Positions 1-12,102 of a DNA stretch of 64,000 bases are shown piece by piece. Every line of letters begins with the position of its first letter. Position 1 is the stretch's first letter. A program made the position numbers and the translations under genes. Origin of the DNA: Pelodera strongyloides. Taxonomy: Eukaryota > Nematoda > Chromadorea > Rhabditida > Rhabditidae. The notes beneath the pieces were generated by a model. That model saw only the letters and a program-made list of their open reading frames with translations, was not told the origin of the DNA and did not search any database. Where the stretch lies: the NCBI GenBank assembly GCA_036852015.1, contig JAANDG010000431.1, positions 1 to 64,000 of the forward strand, read 5' to 3'.

Positions 1-160
1 TGACTACAGTGCCTGTCCGAACTGTTTAGCATAGAATATCTCTGCGAGTTCTAGATGCAAATATATGCGGTTTTCACAGAAATATTTCTGAGCTTCCGGT
101 AATTCTGTGCAAGTAAATTGAGGACATCTTTTTTCTCGTGGGCCTCACCCTTTAAGTATA
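1..160. repeat. R3 foldback element, right arm cut by window edge
   Basis: The segment matches the right arm of the full R3 copy at 19571-20029: the same succession of GCGAGTTCTAG, GCGGTTTTCAC, ATATTTCTGA and the end TCGTGGGCCTC..CCTTTAAG. The left arm lies outside the window. Confidence 0.75.
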
Positions 161-1624
161 AGATTTCCCCCGTGCAGTTTAGGACTTTCGGTTAGCGTAT
201 TTATATCTCGAGGTTAGGTAAGATCGTTTTTTTGTCTATGGTAACGTGCACGAATTGCTGTCCGCACTTGTATGCAACATACGCTAAATACGGTAGATTA
301 TGGCCAGTAATCGCTTCCAATTATCAACCCAAATGATAATTAGCATGCACTTCTGTTTACACGTCTCCGTTCACTTGCTTGTCAAACGGAAATTGGAAGC
401 AAATTCGTTTGGCATACGGCATAAGCCTGTCTTTTTACAGGTTCAAGTACACGGGAAAAAAAAAGACATATTCTCATTTTTTGGGTGGAGATTTATCGCA
501 AATATCGTATTATTTTAGTAGTCTATCAGTAATTCTGGAAGGCATAAAGTTCCATTATTTATATTTGTAAAGTCCTGTGTACTGCTAATATCCACACCAT
601 TAGGTATTAGAATCGTGAGCTACTTACAAAATGTTGCACTATTATTAGTATGAGCTTTTGAATACGGTAGTGTAATCCTGGTGCGCTTAGGTGTGCAGTC
701 TACACGGAAAACGTGAGCACATTTTCTTTAGATTATCACAACATTTTGATTACAAAAGTGTCTTACGAAAAGTGAAATCACCTTGTGGCATTATAGTATA
801 GCGTACTTCGAGGATTTAAAGTTTTAGTGTTATCATTGTGATTAAATTTGAGAAATTCGGAATAAAGTTTCTGAATCACAGTTTGAACGTATTTTATATA
901 TTAGTGCTTCTTGAGTGTTCGGATATTCATTTACAGGTGTTGCCCTTGTACGGAATTCCATAAATTAGACATAACCTTTTGATAACCAATAGTGTAAATA
1001 ATGACGCTCTTCCTTAGATGAACACGTCAAGGTTTCTAAGTCTGTCGCACGCACTGTTGTCCGCGTCATCGTCACGCCCAAAAAGAGGGTTCGCCGCTTT
1101 GGCGCGGCGCCTCTCCGGTAAGGACCTAAGGTGCCGTGTTGCGACACATGTGTTCATTTCTTGGCGCGCCCCTGGCACACATCAGTCTAGAGCTGACGTG
1201 TCGCACCCTGTGGCGAAGAAACTTTTTGTGCGATTTCACGTTGTCTCCGACCCTAGGTCCTAGGGAACCACGGGTGAACCTCCTACATAGGAAATGGATG
1301 AACCCATTTGGTGACGGTTCACTGGTTTTTCGTAGGCCAGCCCATTTGGTGACCACTTATTGACCGTGAGGTGGCCAAGTTTCATCTAAAATCGTCATCA
1401 ACTGGTCACCAAATGGTTTGTCTAGGGACTTGTTCTATGTTCACTTTTTCCTCTAATATTTTGTGAACTCCGCCCCACAAAGGGCACGTGCCCATATAAT
1501 CAAATCCAAAGAAAACATACGTAACAGAGGAAAAAACTGCTAAAACTTTTATTATTGAATTTGTGGGCATTCTCTTTGCTGGAAAAATTCTTCCGCATAT
1601 TTGGTCGTTTGTTTATTGCTCTCT
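161..1624. other. Intergenic, no gene recognised
   Basis: No exon chain or family motif is seen on either strand. Short open frames at 965-1363 overlap on both strands in a GC-richer patch and look like chance. A loose inverted pair built on CCATTTGGTGAC / GTCACCAAATGG lies at about 1305-1418 and recurs near 37.33 kb. Confidence 0.5.
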
Positions 1625-1807
1625 TTTAAAGCGAAATGTCGGCCGGTTTGTGAAACACAACGAGTAGACCAGCATCTTTGTGCATCTTATGCAAACGAAC
1701 ATAAATTAGGATAAAAAATCGAGTTAATTCTGGAAAATTAGCATAAATGGGTAAGGATGCAGTTATCCACGATGCGTTTCAAAATCCGGCTGCTATTTCG
1801 CTTTAAA
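1625..1807. mobile_element. R1 foldback MITE
   Basis: This copy runs from TTTAAAGCGAAATG to ATTTCGCTTTAAA, with inverted ends resembling TTAAAGCGAAATACCGGCCG. No coding capacity. Its right TTTAAA is shared with the next element. Confidence 0.8.
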
Positions 1808-2200
1808 GGGACAGGCCCATCAAAATAAACCTATATTTGCGATACGTTCATAATGACTATCAAGCATTTTTATTACAATATATACAAACTAAATTTCACC
1901 ATTATTCGCCCTAGACAACTTTTTTCCAATGCGCTCCACGCATATGTATACCATAAAACTGCAGATTTCAAAGCTATATATGCAAATTTTAATCGCATTA
2001 TAATTTCACGATAAATTTGCATTGACGACAAGGATATTTGCGGCTTTACGGTATACATTTGATCTGAGCGCATCGGGAAAAAGTTTCCCATGGCAAATAA
2101 ATGTGAAATTTAGTTTGCATATATTGTAATAAAAATGCTTGATAGTCACTATGGACGTATCGTAAATATAGGTTTACTTTGATGGGCCTGTCCCTTTAAA
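1802..2200. mobile_element. R2 foldback MITE
   Basis: The ends TTTAAAGGGACAGGCCCATC and their reverse complement bound about 400 bases with long internal inverted arms (ACAATATATACAAACTAAAT and its complement). It is nearly the same as the copy at 19179-19576. Confidence 0.85.
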
Positions 2201-2373
2201 GCGGTATAGTACCTAACTTGCATTCGGTTCGGATCACGCACAAAAATTTCGCAGTTCTCGAGAGTTTGGTATAAGGTTGTAAGCGACAGCGTATTCGGTG
2301 AGAAAGCTTCATAATAAGTGTCCATGTGAAATGTAAGATTGTAATACATCTGAAGGGTTGTTAGTTTTTTAAA
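2195..2373. mobile_element. Degenerate R1-like element between two R2 copies
   Basis: Begins TTTAAAGCGGTATAG directly at the shared TTTAAA and ends at the TTTTTTAAA that starts the next R2. The inverted arms are weak, so this may be a decayed or composite element. Confidence 0.45.
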
Positions 2374-2761
2374 GGGACAGAGAGAAAATAAACCTATATT
2401 TACGATACATTCATAATGACTAGCCAGCATTTGTATTACAATATATACAAACTAAATTACACATTTATTCGCCCTGGAAAACCTTTTCCGATGCGCTCAA
2501 CACATATGTATACCGTAAAACCGCAAACATCCTTGTTGTCTATGCAAATTTGTCGTGAAATTATAATGCGATTAAAATTTGCATATATAGCTTTGAAATC
2601 TGCAGTTTTATGGTATACATATGCGTCGAGCGCATCAGAAGAAAGTTTTCCAGGGCGAATAAAGGGGAAATTTAGTTTGTATATATTGCAATAAAAATGC
2701 TTAATATTCATTATGAACGTATCGTAAACATAGGTTTATTTTGATGGGCCTGTCCCTTTAA
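2368..2761. mobile_element. R2 foldback MITE
   Basis: Second R2 copy. The left end is altered (TTTAAAGGGACAGAGAG); the right end GGGCCTGTCCCTTTAA is intact. The internal arms match the copy at 1802-2200. Confidence 0.8.
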
Positions 2762-5143
2762 CCATCGCTTTACATACCTCGGTTTCGAGCCAGGCCTTCA
2801 CTTGGATTATGCCGCATGAATTTCTCTTCATTTTGGATGTATACGGTAGCTCGTCGTTTTGGGACATTGGTCTATGCGAGTTTTGAGTGTTATGGAGTGT
2901 TATCTTCATCGTAATATTTCCAAAACTCCTCGTCCTGCATAAGGTATTCAGTTTTTCCCAAGGGTCTGACCCCTTTCTAAACAAGTTATAAGCATTAGAA
3001 CATGAAAAGATCTACCAGATCAAAACCTAAATCATCATAGACCATTATACTCGACCTTCTGAACACGAAAATTTATCATTCTCATTCTAATTAGTCCTTT
3101 CTGTCTGATCTTTTCAGAGCACAAATATTTTTATGATTTCTTCTTTCCGCGTGATATCTTGTTTTATATTATAAAGTGAATAATGTGTCAATTAGTGAAA
3201 ATCTCGCCGAATTTCCGGTAATTCATTAAAAAATGTAGAAATTTATCATATCTTCAATTACAGTTTCATAAATGTTGCTCATCATTGAAAGGTGAGATGA
3301 AAATATTAAAGCGAAATAGCGACCGGTTTTTGAAACCTATTTGCGCACCTGCATTCCAATATAACGAAGGAAGTATACTGAATGTAAGCACAGAGTCCGG
3401 TGTTTTACAAAACTGCTCTTTTTCTTGTTCGCCTTTTTCTGTGTTGCTTTTTGCATTATTGCTTCGCACGTATTTTATTCGCCTTGTACTCGATGTGATT
3501 TTTAATTTTCAACTTATGTCCTTTATTAGTAAAGTAAAGTCGTGCATAAGACCCTTGTTGTATTTTTTCAAGGCATATTTGATCAATCTCTAAAATACAT
3601 CATACTGTTGTTCAACTTCCCATTGCTTTCTAAATAAGACAATCCCCTCCGAATACTATGTACGTTATTGATTTTTTTTTGAGAAATAAATAAGTTTATA
3701 AAGGTTACGATTCTCTAACAATAGCCCATATATGATGGATATCTTTTCCGAAAATAACTTATCTTAAATATTAATATCTAAAGATATCTTATCTTAATTT
3801 TAACCTTTCGTCTGGCTAAATCTATCCCACTTTTACCCAGATATATATAATCCAAAGAGTCCCTACAATTTATCGAAAAAGTCATACAAATCCCCTCACT
3901 ATAATGCATATTTTTCATGTTTTTAGGGGATTATAGAACCTTTAGGAAGCCGTCACCCAGGCACACAGGAACTGTCTTATTTTTTTCGAAATAAACTATA
4001 AACTGTCAACCGTTTGAAGTGACTCTGCAATTTTCGTTTTGTGGCAATTACATGGGTATTTACTGTATACTGTATTCTTATTATTTATTGTATCCTTAGT
4101 GCTATTCATGGTTAATTATTTATTTGTATGAAAAAAAAAACTAGTGGCCCTCTTTTGGCGTCATGGGTTTTTGCAGTAGAAAAGTTTGTTTTTATAAATA
4201 ATTAAAAATATTGAAAGTATAGGGTAGTTCTATTTATTTTCTCAAAAGAGGCAAATTCCTAAGAATCATATAAAATACTTATTTTGTATCTTTTCTTTTG
4301 GAAAATATATGATACCACTAGTGAAAACATATAATTCATTTTTTTTCATGTTATTGCAAACTTGCAAAGATTAATATAATATAATTGCACGGTTCTTTAG
4401 TAATTGCTTTACACTATAATTAAGTCTTATTGTTAGTCTTTATCTTGATTAGTTTATGTTATGGTAATACTTAGATAATCTTCTTAATAATTGTAGTTGT
4501 AGCGGTGTAGTTGCTACACATTGTAGGGACTCGCGTTGTGCTCAAAAATATGCTAATTACTTACAGTAGCATAATTTCTACCCGTATTGAAAGTGCAATT
4601 TTACTGTATAAATTTCACAAAACACGCGATACACCGCTTTAAAGCTACAATCTACAATGGTAAATAAACCAAGTCGGTTTCTAAGAATTGTATCGCCTTT
4701 TTGTATCTTTTCTCATTAAAAAATGTACTAGCCGAAGCGAAAACATGCGACTGATACATTTTTTTATAGTACAATTTATAAAATTCCATTTTTCCATGAG
4801 TTGCACATTTGTATTTATGTATTAGAACTGGTTATCAAGCTAATATTTATGTGGAAAAACATCCAATAAAACAGTTGCTCACCATGTTTTGACCTAATAT
4901 GTTTTCATATGTGTACCGGATATTTTGTCGCAACATTATAACTAAATTAACAAATAAGCGGTGTGTTATTTAATTTCATGTTGTAGCTATCTCTTGCATG
5001 ATTCTAAAGGCTCTATGGATGTTAAAAAATTATCGCTTTCTCCAACTTTACATACATTTCACAAACCACGTATGTACCGCTTAAAATTCTAGGGCAATTA
5101 CGCAATTGTGCTAATTAGAATATATTTCAGTTATCCTATTATA
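2762..5143. other. AT-rich intergenic region upstream of the first receptor gene
   Basis: No coding sequence is supported. A solo R1 end (TTAAAGCGAAATAGCGACCG) lies at about 3308. Decayed TACCGCTTTAA-type ends occur near 4635 and 5070. The acceptor TATATTTCAG ends at 5130, 13 bases before the receptor ATG. It could be a spliced-leader site or the end of a 5' UTR intron. Confidence 0.5.
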
Positions 5144-8100
5144 ATGGACTATCCGGAGCCGGACACTGAAGAGTATGATGCATATCTGGCCAACATGACC
5201 GATGTCGAGTATGAGGACTTTGTTAGGTGAGAATCAATCGATAATCGCACGTTTTAATCGATACTGGACGTGTTTATCAATTTGAAGTTTTTGATAGCTA
5301 CTGGGTATTTTGAATTTTGATTATTCTGAATATTTAAGGAATTTTATCTATGTCAATTTCTCTTTTTTTTTTGGTGGAAATTATGCTTATTTATTGATTT
5401 GTTTGCATTCTACTAAACTGCAGCATTCTTTATTTGTGCATATTTTTTTGCCTTACCGTAGTTGTCCTATTTTGTCTCCCAGTTTTCTTGTCAAACTCAA
5501 CTGGTAATGAACTTTGACTTATTATTAGTCATTATATTTTTTGGCAAAGACTTTGTCATTCGCATTATTTTTTGAATGTTCACAAAACATTTAAATTCCT
5601 AATGTAAATCGGAAGTGTTTTGCCGTGCAATGATAATTTTCCTAAGGAAATTTCCGAAAGAAGTACATATATTTGAGTCCAATGGTAATGTGAACGGAGT
5701 TTTAAATGAGATATGTTTTACTGATTGGCGAAAAAGGTAGAAGATTTTTGAACTTACCAGCGCAAGAAAACTTTATGAAGGACTAAATTAAGTGGCTCAA
5801 AGATTTGTCAAGACGTCATACTTCATAATACTGTCGAGCAACACGTTATGGAGTCGCCTCTATCTGCGTTTAAAGGGAGGATGGGTCACTTCAAATCACT
5901 CCCTATTTTTGATATGTATAGTAAACCCCATATAAATCACAACCAGTGCAAAAATATTCCCAATCGCGGCGTCCAGCGTAGCTTGCACCAGTTGGGCAAG
6001 CTGGTTAATCAAGAATTAAAAATCTGGTCAAAGATGGACCCATCTAGGGGGTTGCTATCTTATTGCGAGCATAACATGAAGCCTCACAAACGACAAACAG
6101 TTCTTTTATATAATAAGCTGCTCATGTACTGTATGAATAAACTAGTAGAGCTGAATAACTTGTTGTAGTATTCTTTTTGCTGCGGTACAGGTGAATCTAT
6201 GTTAGATGAAATTTTACATTGCAGCACATTTCTGCTGCCCAACACCCTGGAAAAGATATTCGTCGGGATTTTTGCTGTCATAATGTTCGTGGGCGTCATT
6301 GGAAACACACTTGTCGTTGTCGTCGTCATCTCAAAACGAAGCATGGTCAGTTTTTTTTTTAAAGCGCTATGCTGCGTGGTCTTGGAACTGGACTTGTGTT
6401 CCTTTATGTGCCCTTTCGCAGCTACAGAGTGGTACCATCACAAACCACGTCAATTTCACTTTGAAGGGCCATTCAGAAATGAGCTATGTATTTTCGTTCT
6501 TTTGTTGCATCTGCATGTTTTGCTCTATCCGCCTATTCCGTCACATTACGAAAATCAAAGAAAGTGAATAAAATTGCGCAAAATGTTTATTTAACCTGAC
6601 ACGTGCGCTTCCGCAATGGAAATTCTGTTTATTTTCCCAGAAATCCATTAATTACATCTCTTAATTGCTTAATTAAAAGACGTTCGTGTCTGTACAGACG
6701 GAATGGCAAACTGTAAACAAGACGTCGTGGCTTTAACAAGGGGAATGCGTCGCCTCAGTTTATTTTATCGAAAGAGAAACAAACATACATAATAGATTAT
6801 TAAAAATTATTGTAGATGGATAAATTTCACATATTATTTATGAAGTTCCTATAGTTATGCGCCACGAATAAGGAGCGTTGGAAATTTTCCAGAAGGGCAC
6901 CACGCACACCGTTGGCGATGTTCTCGGGCGCACGTTCATGCCGCGGCACACATGCAGCGTGTGCGGCGCACGCACTGCACACCCTTACTCACCTTTATAT
7001 TTCAGTGGTCTTCGATGAATATCCTCCTTGCCAATCTTGCCTGCGCGGACCTTCTAGTCCTTCTATTCTGCCTCCCGCCTACCGTAATCAATGACGTCAC
7101 GAAGACGTTTTGGTTTTCAAATGTCTTTTGCAAATCGATAATATTTTGCCAGGTTAGGATTTTACCGTTACTATGTGCGAGATCGGTTGCGTGCGATCAT
7201 AGACGAACGGGTTATCCATTAGACCACCCCGCCCTTACTGTATGTATCCCAGTATTGCAAGCTCTCTTTTCAGAACACATCAGTCTACGTGTCAATTCAG
7301 TCACTGATGTTCATTTCCTTTGAACGTTGGCGGGCCATCACATTCCCTTTAAAGCGGCCTATTCGCGCGACGAGAACCGTCGTAATTGGTAAGGTATTGC
7401 AATTTAAAGTGGTATGTTACGTGGTTTTTGAAGCTGTTTCCATGTAAAATGAACATTTTTTCCATTCCATACCATTTTGTGCAATCAGCTTGAACACACC
7501 GAGCCCCATACGCTTAAACCAAGTGGTAAAATGAACAATCGGTAGCCCGAAACGAATTACCAATTAGGTATTATGCATATTATGCAAATTTCTCATCATT
7601 CAAGGTACCTGGTTGGCGGCTACCGTAGTCTCACTGCCCGAACCTCTCACTCTCTCCGTCAGGCACGCTATTTTCAATCGGCCAAACTTTACCACAACGG
7701 TGAGAGTGTACTTTGTAGTTCGTATCTTGTATTTTTTCATTCATATTACTATCCGATTTGACAGTAATGAGAAATACCGGCCGGTTTTTGAAACGTATCG
7801 TGAACAATGTGGAGTAGAATTGGTGTCGATTTTTTTTCCAATTTATGATCATTGTGTATGCCGCATAAAAATGCAGGTGTGTGTGCTCAATGTGTTTCAA
7901 AAACCGACCGGCATTTCGCTTTACTACTCGTCCTTTCACGCTAACTGAAGAATAAGATATATCCAGTTTCATGCATGGTTTCATCCATACAAAAAATTCA
8001 ACGTAAAACCAAATTCAACATAAAACCAAATCAATGTTATCAAATCTGTATGACAATTGGTTTTGTAAAAAAAACTACGCTGGACGACAGAATTCCCGTG

Positions 8101-10205
8101 TAATATGTGCAAGTTGCGCGTACGATTTTATGCGTATTAATTTTGTTGTTCTTTATAGACTACAAACTACAAATCTAAAACCTATTATATTTCAGTGGGG
8201 CTCCCGGTGCGCGGAGACATGGTCTCCCGAGTTCGAACAACACTATCAAATATTTTATTCGGTAGTATTCTACGTTTTCCCGCTGTTACTCATCAGCTGT
8301 TTGTGTATGCATATGAGAAATACATTGAAGAATGCGCAGATGTCGTGAGTTATTTACTTATTTATCAGTTTTTCGAACTTACGTATATCCTTATAGGTTA
8401 AGAAGTTGTTTAGAAACAATGAAATCAATACAACGATAAGTAAAAGAAAAACTGATTGATGCATCGCATTGTCAGGCAACTCATGTAATGTATAAAACTT
8501 CGCCTAAAGCCTAAGCCACTGACATCAAAATTTTGTTGAAAATATGCAGCAAGCAACTTCAATGCTTCTTGAAGTTATATCGTTCAATCTAAATGGGCAC
8601 ATGTGCGATGTGCACCATCCGCACCTCAGCAAAAATATAAATCACGACTCTGTTCCTTTTAAATTTAATATTTCCAGAATGGGCAAGCGGCAACTGGCAC
8701 ACCGGAGGAAGGCGATTCGGATGCTCTGCGCTGTCGTATTTGTCTTCGCTTTATCGTATCTACCAGTTCATTGGTACAATTTGACAAGGTACGTTTCAAT
8801 AACTGCTTATCTAGATACCTGAGTTTCGGCCATAATTCACTTGTGTCAGTCAGTTACCACATCGATACTGCCTATCATATGAGCAAGTAAGCAAAATTCA
8901 CACAACGCGCTATCTCCACGCAAGAAAAATATCCCGCAGCGCGGGGCCTAGGCGCGCCAGAGATGCGCTTTCAAAAATGTGCCGCACGCTCGCCAACTTA
9001 ATTTAGACATTGGCTGCGAACTGGCGAACATGGTTCTCTGCGCGGCGACAGCGCCAGGTGTTTAGATGTATTCCATCTGATTTTTTTCAGTGCCTATACA
9101 AAACTTGGCGGTGATACTTCTTCTGAGGAAGATGAGGACGATATCGATTTGAATTGGATAGCACTGAGGAAATTAACTCCCCGATTGTTCTCCTACTCGA
9201 GCTGTCTGCTCAACCCGATCGTCTACAACTTTATGTGTAGTAAGTACTTGAGCCGTACTTGAACTATCGTATCGTAGAGCATTGGTTTATGTCTTAAATA
9301 CATGAGCTATTCATTGCATATACGATGGTCTACAACTTTGTGTGTAGTAAGTACTTGAGCTGTACTTGACTTGTTGATTATGCTACTTGTTATGCTTATT
9401 TATATGTGACTCACCCTAATTTGCCCTAGTTTCAAGTTAACCTTGAATACTTTAGCTATACTTAGCTTGACTTATGGCGATTTATTGTTTTACCATCAAC
9501 TGATAAATAAATAAATAAATAAATCTTTCAGGCAAGTTCCGCAATGAGTTCGCGCGTGTCGTGTGCTGCCGCGCCTCAAAAGACTCGATGGTTCGATTCC
9601 GCAACACAACGGCCAGATTACAGCGTCAAAATAACAGGTAAATACATCGTTTCCGCCCCACCCTCGTAAAACTGGGTGTGCGCATGTACTTCGCTGTTTG
9701 CGCGCGGCAGTTTTGCCAAACACTAACCTTTGTGCGATACTCAAACCACGCGTTTTCACATTAAATGACCTAGTTTATTGAGCTTGGAATAGTTTCGTAT
9801 TCATCAACACACAGGGAGCCCTCCCTAGGACCACGAGTACTGTGAATCTGTTCTGCTCTCACACTTCTACACACTCTTTGGCTCCTTGGGGAGGCCAGGG
9901 AGGGCTGCCTGCGTGTTGGTAAATACGGCTTCAGAATTCCTTCAGTATTTCGATCAGGGCTGGCCACCCATTCCGTAATCAAAATGGAATATTCTCTGTA
10001 GCGCACTACTTCGGTAGACCAGAGCGGACTTCAGGGACCCCCTCGGGGGCCCTGAAGTACAGTCCTAGCTTTAACCTTTTTTTTAATTGATTTGTTCAGT
10101 ATCTTCACCGGTGGAACGCTCTGTGGTACTATTGGATCAGGTTCTCTTGTGCGGCATTCGGCAGTCATGTTGACCAACTCCATGGACTCGCTGGCGAGAA
10201 TTTAA
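5144..10205 (+). CDS. Rhodopsin-class neuropeptide GPCR, orexin/allatotropin-receptor-like
   Basis: Predicted seven-helix plasma-membrane receptor for a peptide, signalling through G proteins. Exons: 5144-5226, 6225-6345, 7006-7152, 7274-7388, 7605-7699, 8196-8344, 8678-8788, 9091-9239, 9532-9637, 10100-10205. All phases join, giving 393 residues. Seen: acidic N-terminus with an NMT glycosylation site; TM1 with GNTL; TM2 NLACADLLVLLFCLPPT; WFSNVFCK in the first outer loop; TM3 ending in ERW (about 134-136) where DRY is usual; TM4 with TW and LP; TM5 VFPLLLISC; TM6 ALSYLPVHWYNL; an acidic third outer loop (SSEEDEDD); TM7 NPIVY (about 315-319); helix 8 SKFRNEFARVVCC. ERW, LPVH and WF..xCK resemble orexin and allatotropin receptors, but the ligand is inferred. 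NPFF-like types are the alternative. Start: first ATG after the 5130 acceptor. Confidence 0.85.
7160..7238 (-). repeat. tRNA-like relic in intron 4-5 region boundary of the receptor gene
   Basis: It lies in the intron between the exons ending at 7152 and starting at 7274. On the minus strand it reads GGGCGGGGTGGTCTAATGG, with a good tRNA A-box (TGGTCTAATGG). The T-arm consensus GGTTCGAATCC is not kept, so this is a tRNA pseudogene or SINE head and not a functional tRNA. Confidence 0.45.
7769..7923. mobile_element. R1 foldback MITE in receptor intron
   Basis: Left end GAAATACCGGCCGGTTTTTG, right end CCGACCGGCATTTCGCTTTA. The leftmost TTAAAGC is eroded. Lies in the intron between 7699 and 8196. 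Confidence 0.75.
9326..9374 (+). repeat. Duplicate of the exon 8 end and its splice donor
   Basis: The segment GTCTACAACTTTGTGTGTAG followed by TAAGTACTTGAGC repeats the end of exon 8 and its donor (9220-9262), about 110 bases downstream, with few mismatches. It is therefore a decoy donor inside the intron. Confidence 0.7.
9793..9931. mobile_element. R5 foldback MITE
   Basis: Inverted ends CGTATTCATCAACACACAGG and its complement, about 139 bases. Same family as 25278-25419 and 32991-33112. Confidence 0.7.
9996..10085 (+). repeat. R9 short repeat next to the last receptor exon
   Basis: About 90 bases with an internal palindrome (CTTCAGGGACCCCC / GGGGGCCCTGAAG). A reverse-complement copy lies at 17885-17980. 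Both copies end just before a polypyrimidine tract and a 3' splice site. Confidence 0.65.
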
Positions 10206-10414
10206 AGGGACAGGATCACAGTTCCGTGAAAATCAATCATAATCAATTCCCCATGGCATCCAGGGATGGGCCCGTGAAAACTGCTCTACTACAGTACTGG
10301 AAAATAGAAGAGGACACAGCGTAGGAGAAACTGAATTAGTGCAAGAATACCGGAATTGTAGCTTTCGAAAAAACTAGGAAACATGTTTTTACCACAGTAA
10401 ATATCCCTTTAAAA
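10198..10414. mobile_element. R2-related foldback element carrying the receptor stop codon
   Basis: Left end TTTAAAGGGACAGGATCACA at 10201, right end AAATATCCCTTTAAA at about 10400-10414. The receptor stop TAA (10203-10205) is within the left terminal TTTAAA. The interior does not match the 400-base R2 copies. Confidence 0.6.
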
Positions 10415-11493
10415 AAGAGCATTTCAAATTCACATCACTATCCACACATATCAATGTGCCATTACTTGTACTTGTATATTTTGTTGTTTGTTTTATTTTT
10501 CGACTTGCTTATTGCTTACTGACATATTTAAGCACCCTGTAGTAATATGGTTTTTAACCGCACGTAATAGTTATACTAGATCTCGCACTGTAGCTTAGCA
10601 AGCTGAAACTTTAAGCGGTGTGCCGCTACATAGCCGGGAGTGCGCGAACAAGAAAACGCGGTAAGCTTATCTTCGCGCAACTTTGGCGCACTCCTTGCGC
10701 CCGCGCCTTCATACCTAATGATCTCAATAATAATAATAATGCGAGCAATTGTGAGATTAATAATTTATTAATTCTGTCCATGCTTTTTATTCCGGGTTCC
10801 TATTTCATTCGGTTACTTATTATATTTTGATTAAACATCATGCATATTGTTATTTTATTGTTTTCGGTTAATTATCATATTTTGGTTAATTAATATATTT
10901 TGGCTAATTAACATATTTTGGCTAATTATCATATTTTTTCTGTAATTATTCGGTTCTATGCTCTGAATTCTTTAGATACTGATCTATTATGTTAGTTACA
11001 TCTTACAGTGTTACATTTGTAACGCGCGAATAATATTTATTCTCGAAATTTCTGGATAATGGTTATTTTCGCGGGAAATTTTTATTTATTTAATTTTTAA
11101 TTAATATCGTTAACATTATTATTTGTTTGGTGTCGATATATTTTTTCTGCTTGAACTGTAAGTTTTCTTTGATAAATGTTTTATTGAATATTGTGCTGTG
11201 TGAAGTTTGGTCTTGTTTTTTTTGGTAAGAAACCAAAAAGTAATACTTAGGTACTTAGGGGAATTGTTGATGGTATATCATTACAAATTATAATTGGACT
11301 TCGCCAATGGTTCGCCTAAACAACGCCGGCTTATAGCCATTGCGAAAACACCTTGAAACATTTTAATCTTACAAACTTCCTCGTTCTCATAATAGTTTAT
11401 GATTTATGGAAGTCGTAAAACAAAACAAACTCCTGTTTTGACATTCTCTCTCCCTTCATAGCCCCCTTTCTCTCTCTCCCCCCTCCCTCTCTC

Positions 11494-11527
<34 letters not shown>

Positions 11528-11723
11528 CTTATTGCCTTTAGCAAATCTCCATGACACCCAATATCCGTCTCCTTTTTCCATAAACCCATAAATTACTACC
11601 TTTCCCTGGGGCCACTTTTTTCACTAGAATGTAATTTCATCCCAGCACAGGCAAAATGTTGCCAACTGTTGTCCTTTACTGTATTTTCCAATAAATAGTA
11701 TCATAATCGATTAATTGCGTTGA
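10415..11723. other. Intergenic, AT-rich
   Basis: No gene is recognised. It holds runs of TTGGTTAATTA-type repeats near 10860-10930 and a pyrimidine tract with a CT microsatellite at about 11470-11525. Confidence 0.5.
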
Positions 11724-11904
11724 TTAAAGCGAAATATCGGCCGGTTTTGAAACACATCGAGTACACCAGCATTCTTATGCAGCGTATGCAAATGAACATA
11801 AATTAGAATAACAAATCGAGCTCAATTCGAGCAAATTAGCATAAATACGTAATAATTCAGTTGTGCATTATGCGTTTCAAAAACCGGCTGGAATTTCGCT
11901 TTAA
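11724..11904. mobile_element. R1 foldback MITE
   Basis: Complete copy, TTAAAGCGAAATATCGGCCG to GGAATTTCGCTTTAA, with the internal AGCGTATGCAAATGAACAT block typical of the family. Confidence 0.85.
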
Positions 11905-11969
11905 GTTATGGTGTTGTGTGTGCTTCATGGCTCAGAAGGTTTAGTGTAGTGTGGCATGTGGTCGAATTC

Positions 11970-12102
11970 TGAGGCCATATTCACCACTCAATTCCCCATG
12001 GGGAAGTCCCCGTCTTTTTCTCTGCGTCTCTCACATTAGAATGATATTTACTGTTCAAGGGACTATTTCCCCGAGGGAATGAGGGTGGTGAATATGGCTT
12101 CT
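11970..12102. mobile_element. R6 foldback MITE
   Basis: Starts GAGGCCATATTCACCACTCA and ends GGTGGTGAATATGGCTTC. The inner CCCCATGGGGAA and TTCCCCGAGGGAA motifs also occur in the copies at 25894 and 29592. Confidence 0.8.

Noticed and set aside
1018..1363. Overlapping short frames on both strands near 1.1 kb
   Set aside because: No acceptor/donor pairs, no motif, and all frames open in a GC-rich patch.
7345..7362. TTTAAAGCGG inside receptor exon 4, resembling a foldback end
   Set aside because: It encodes the conserved FPLKRP loop after ERW and has no partner end, so the match is by chance.
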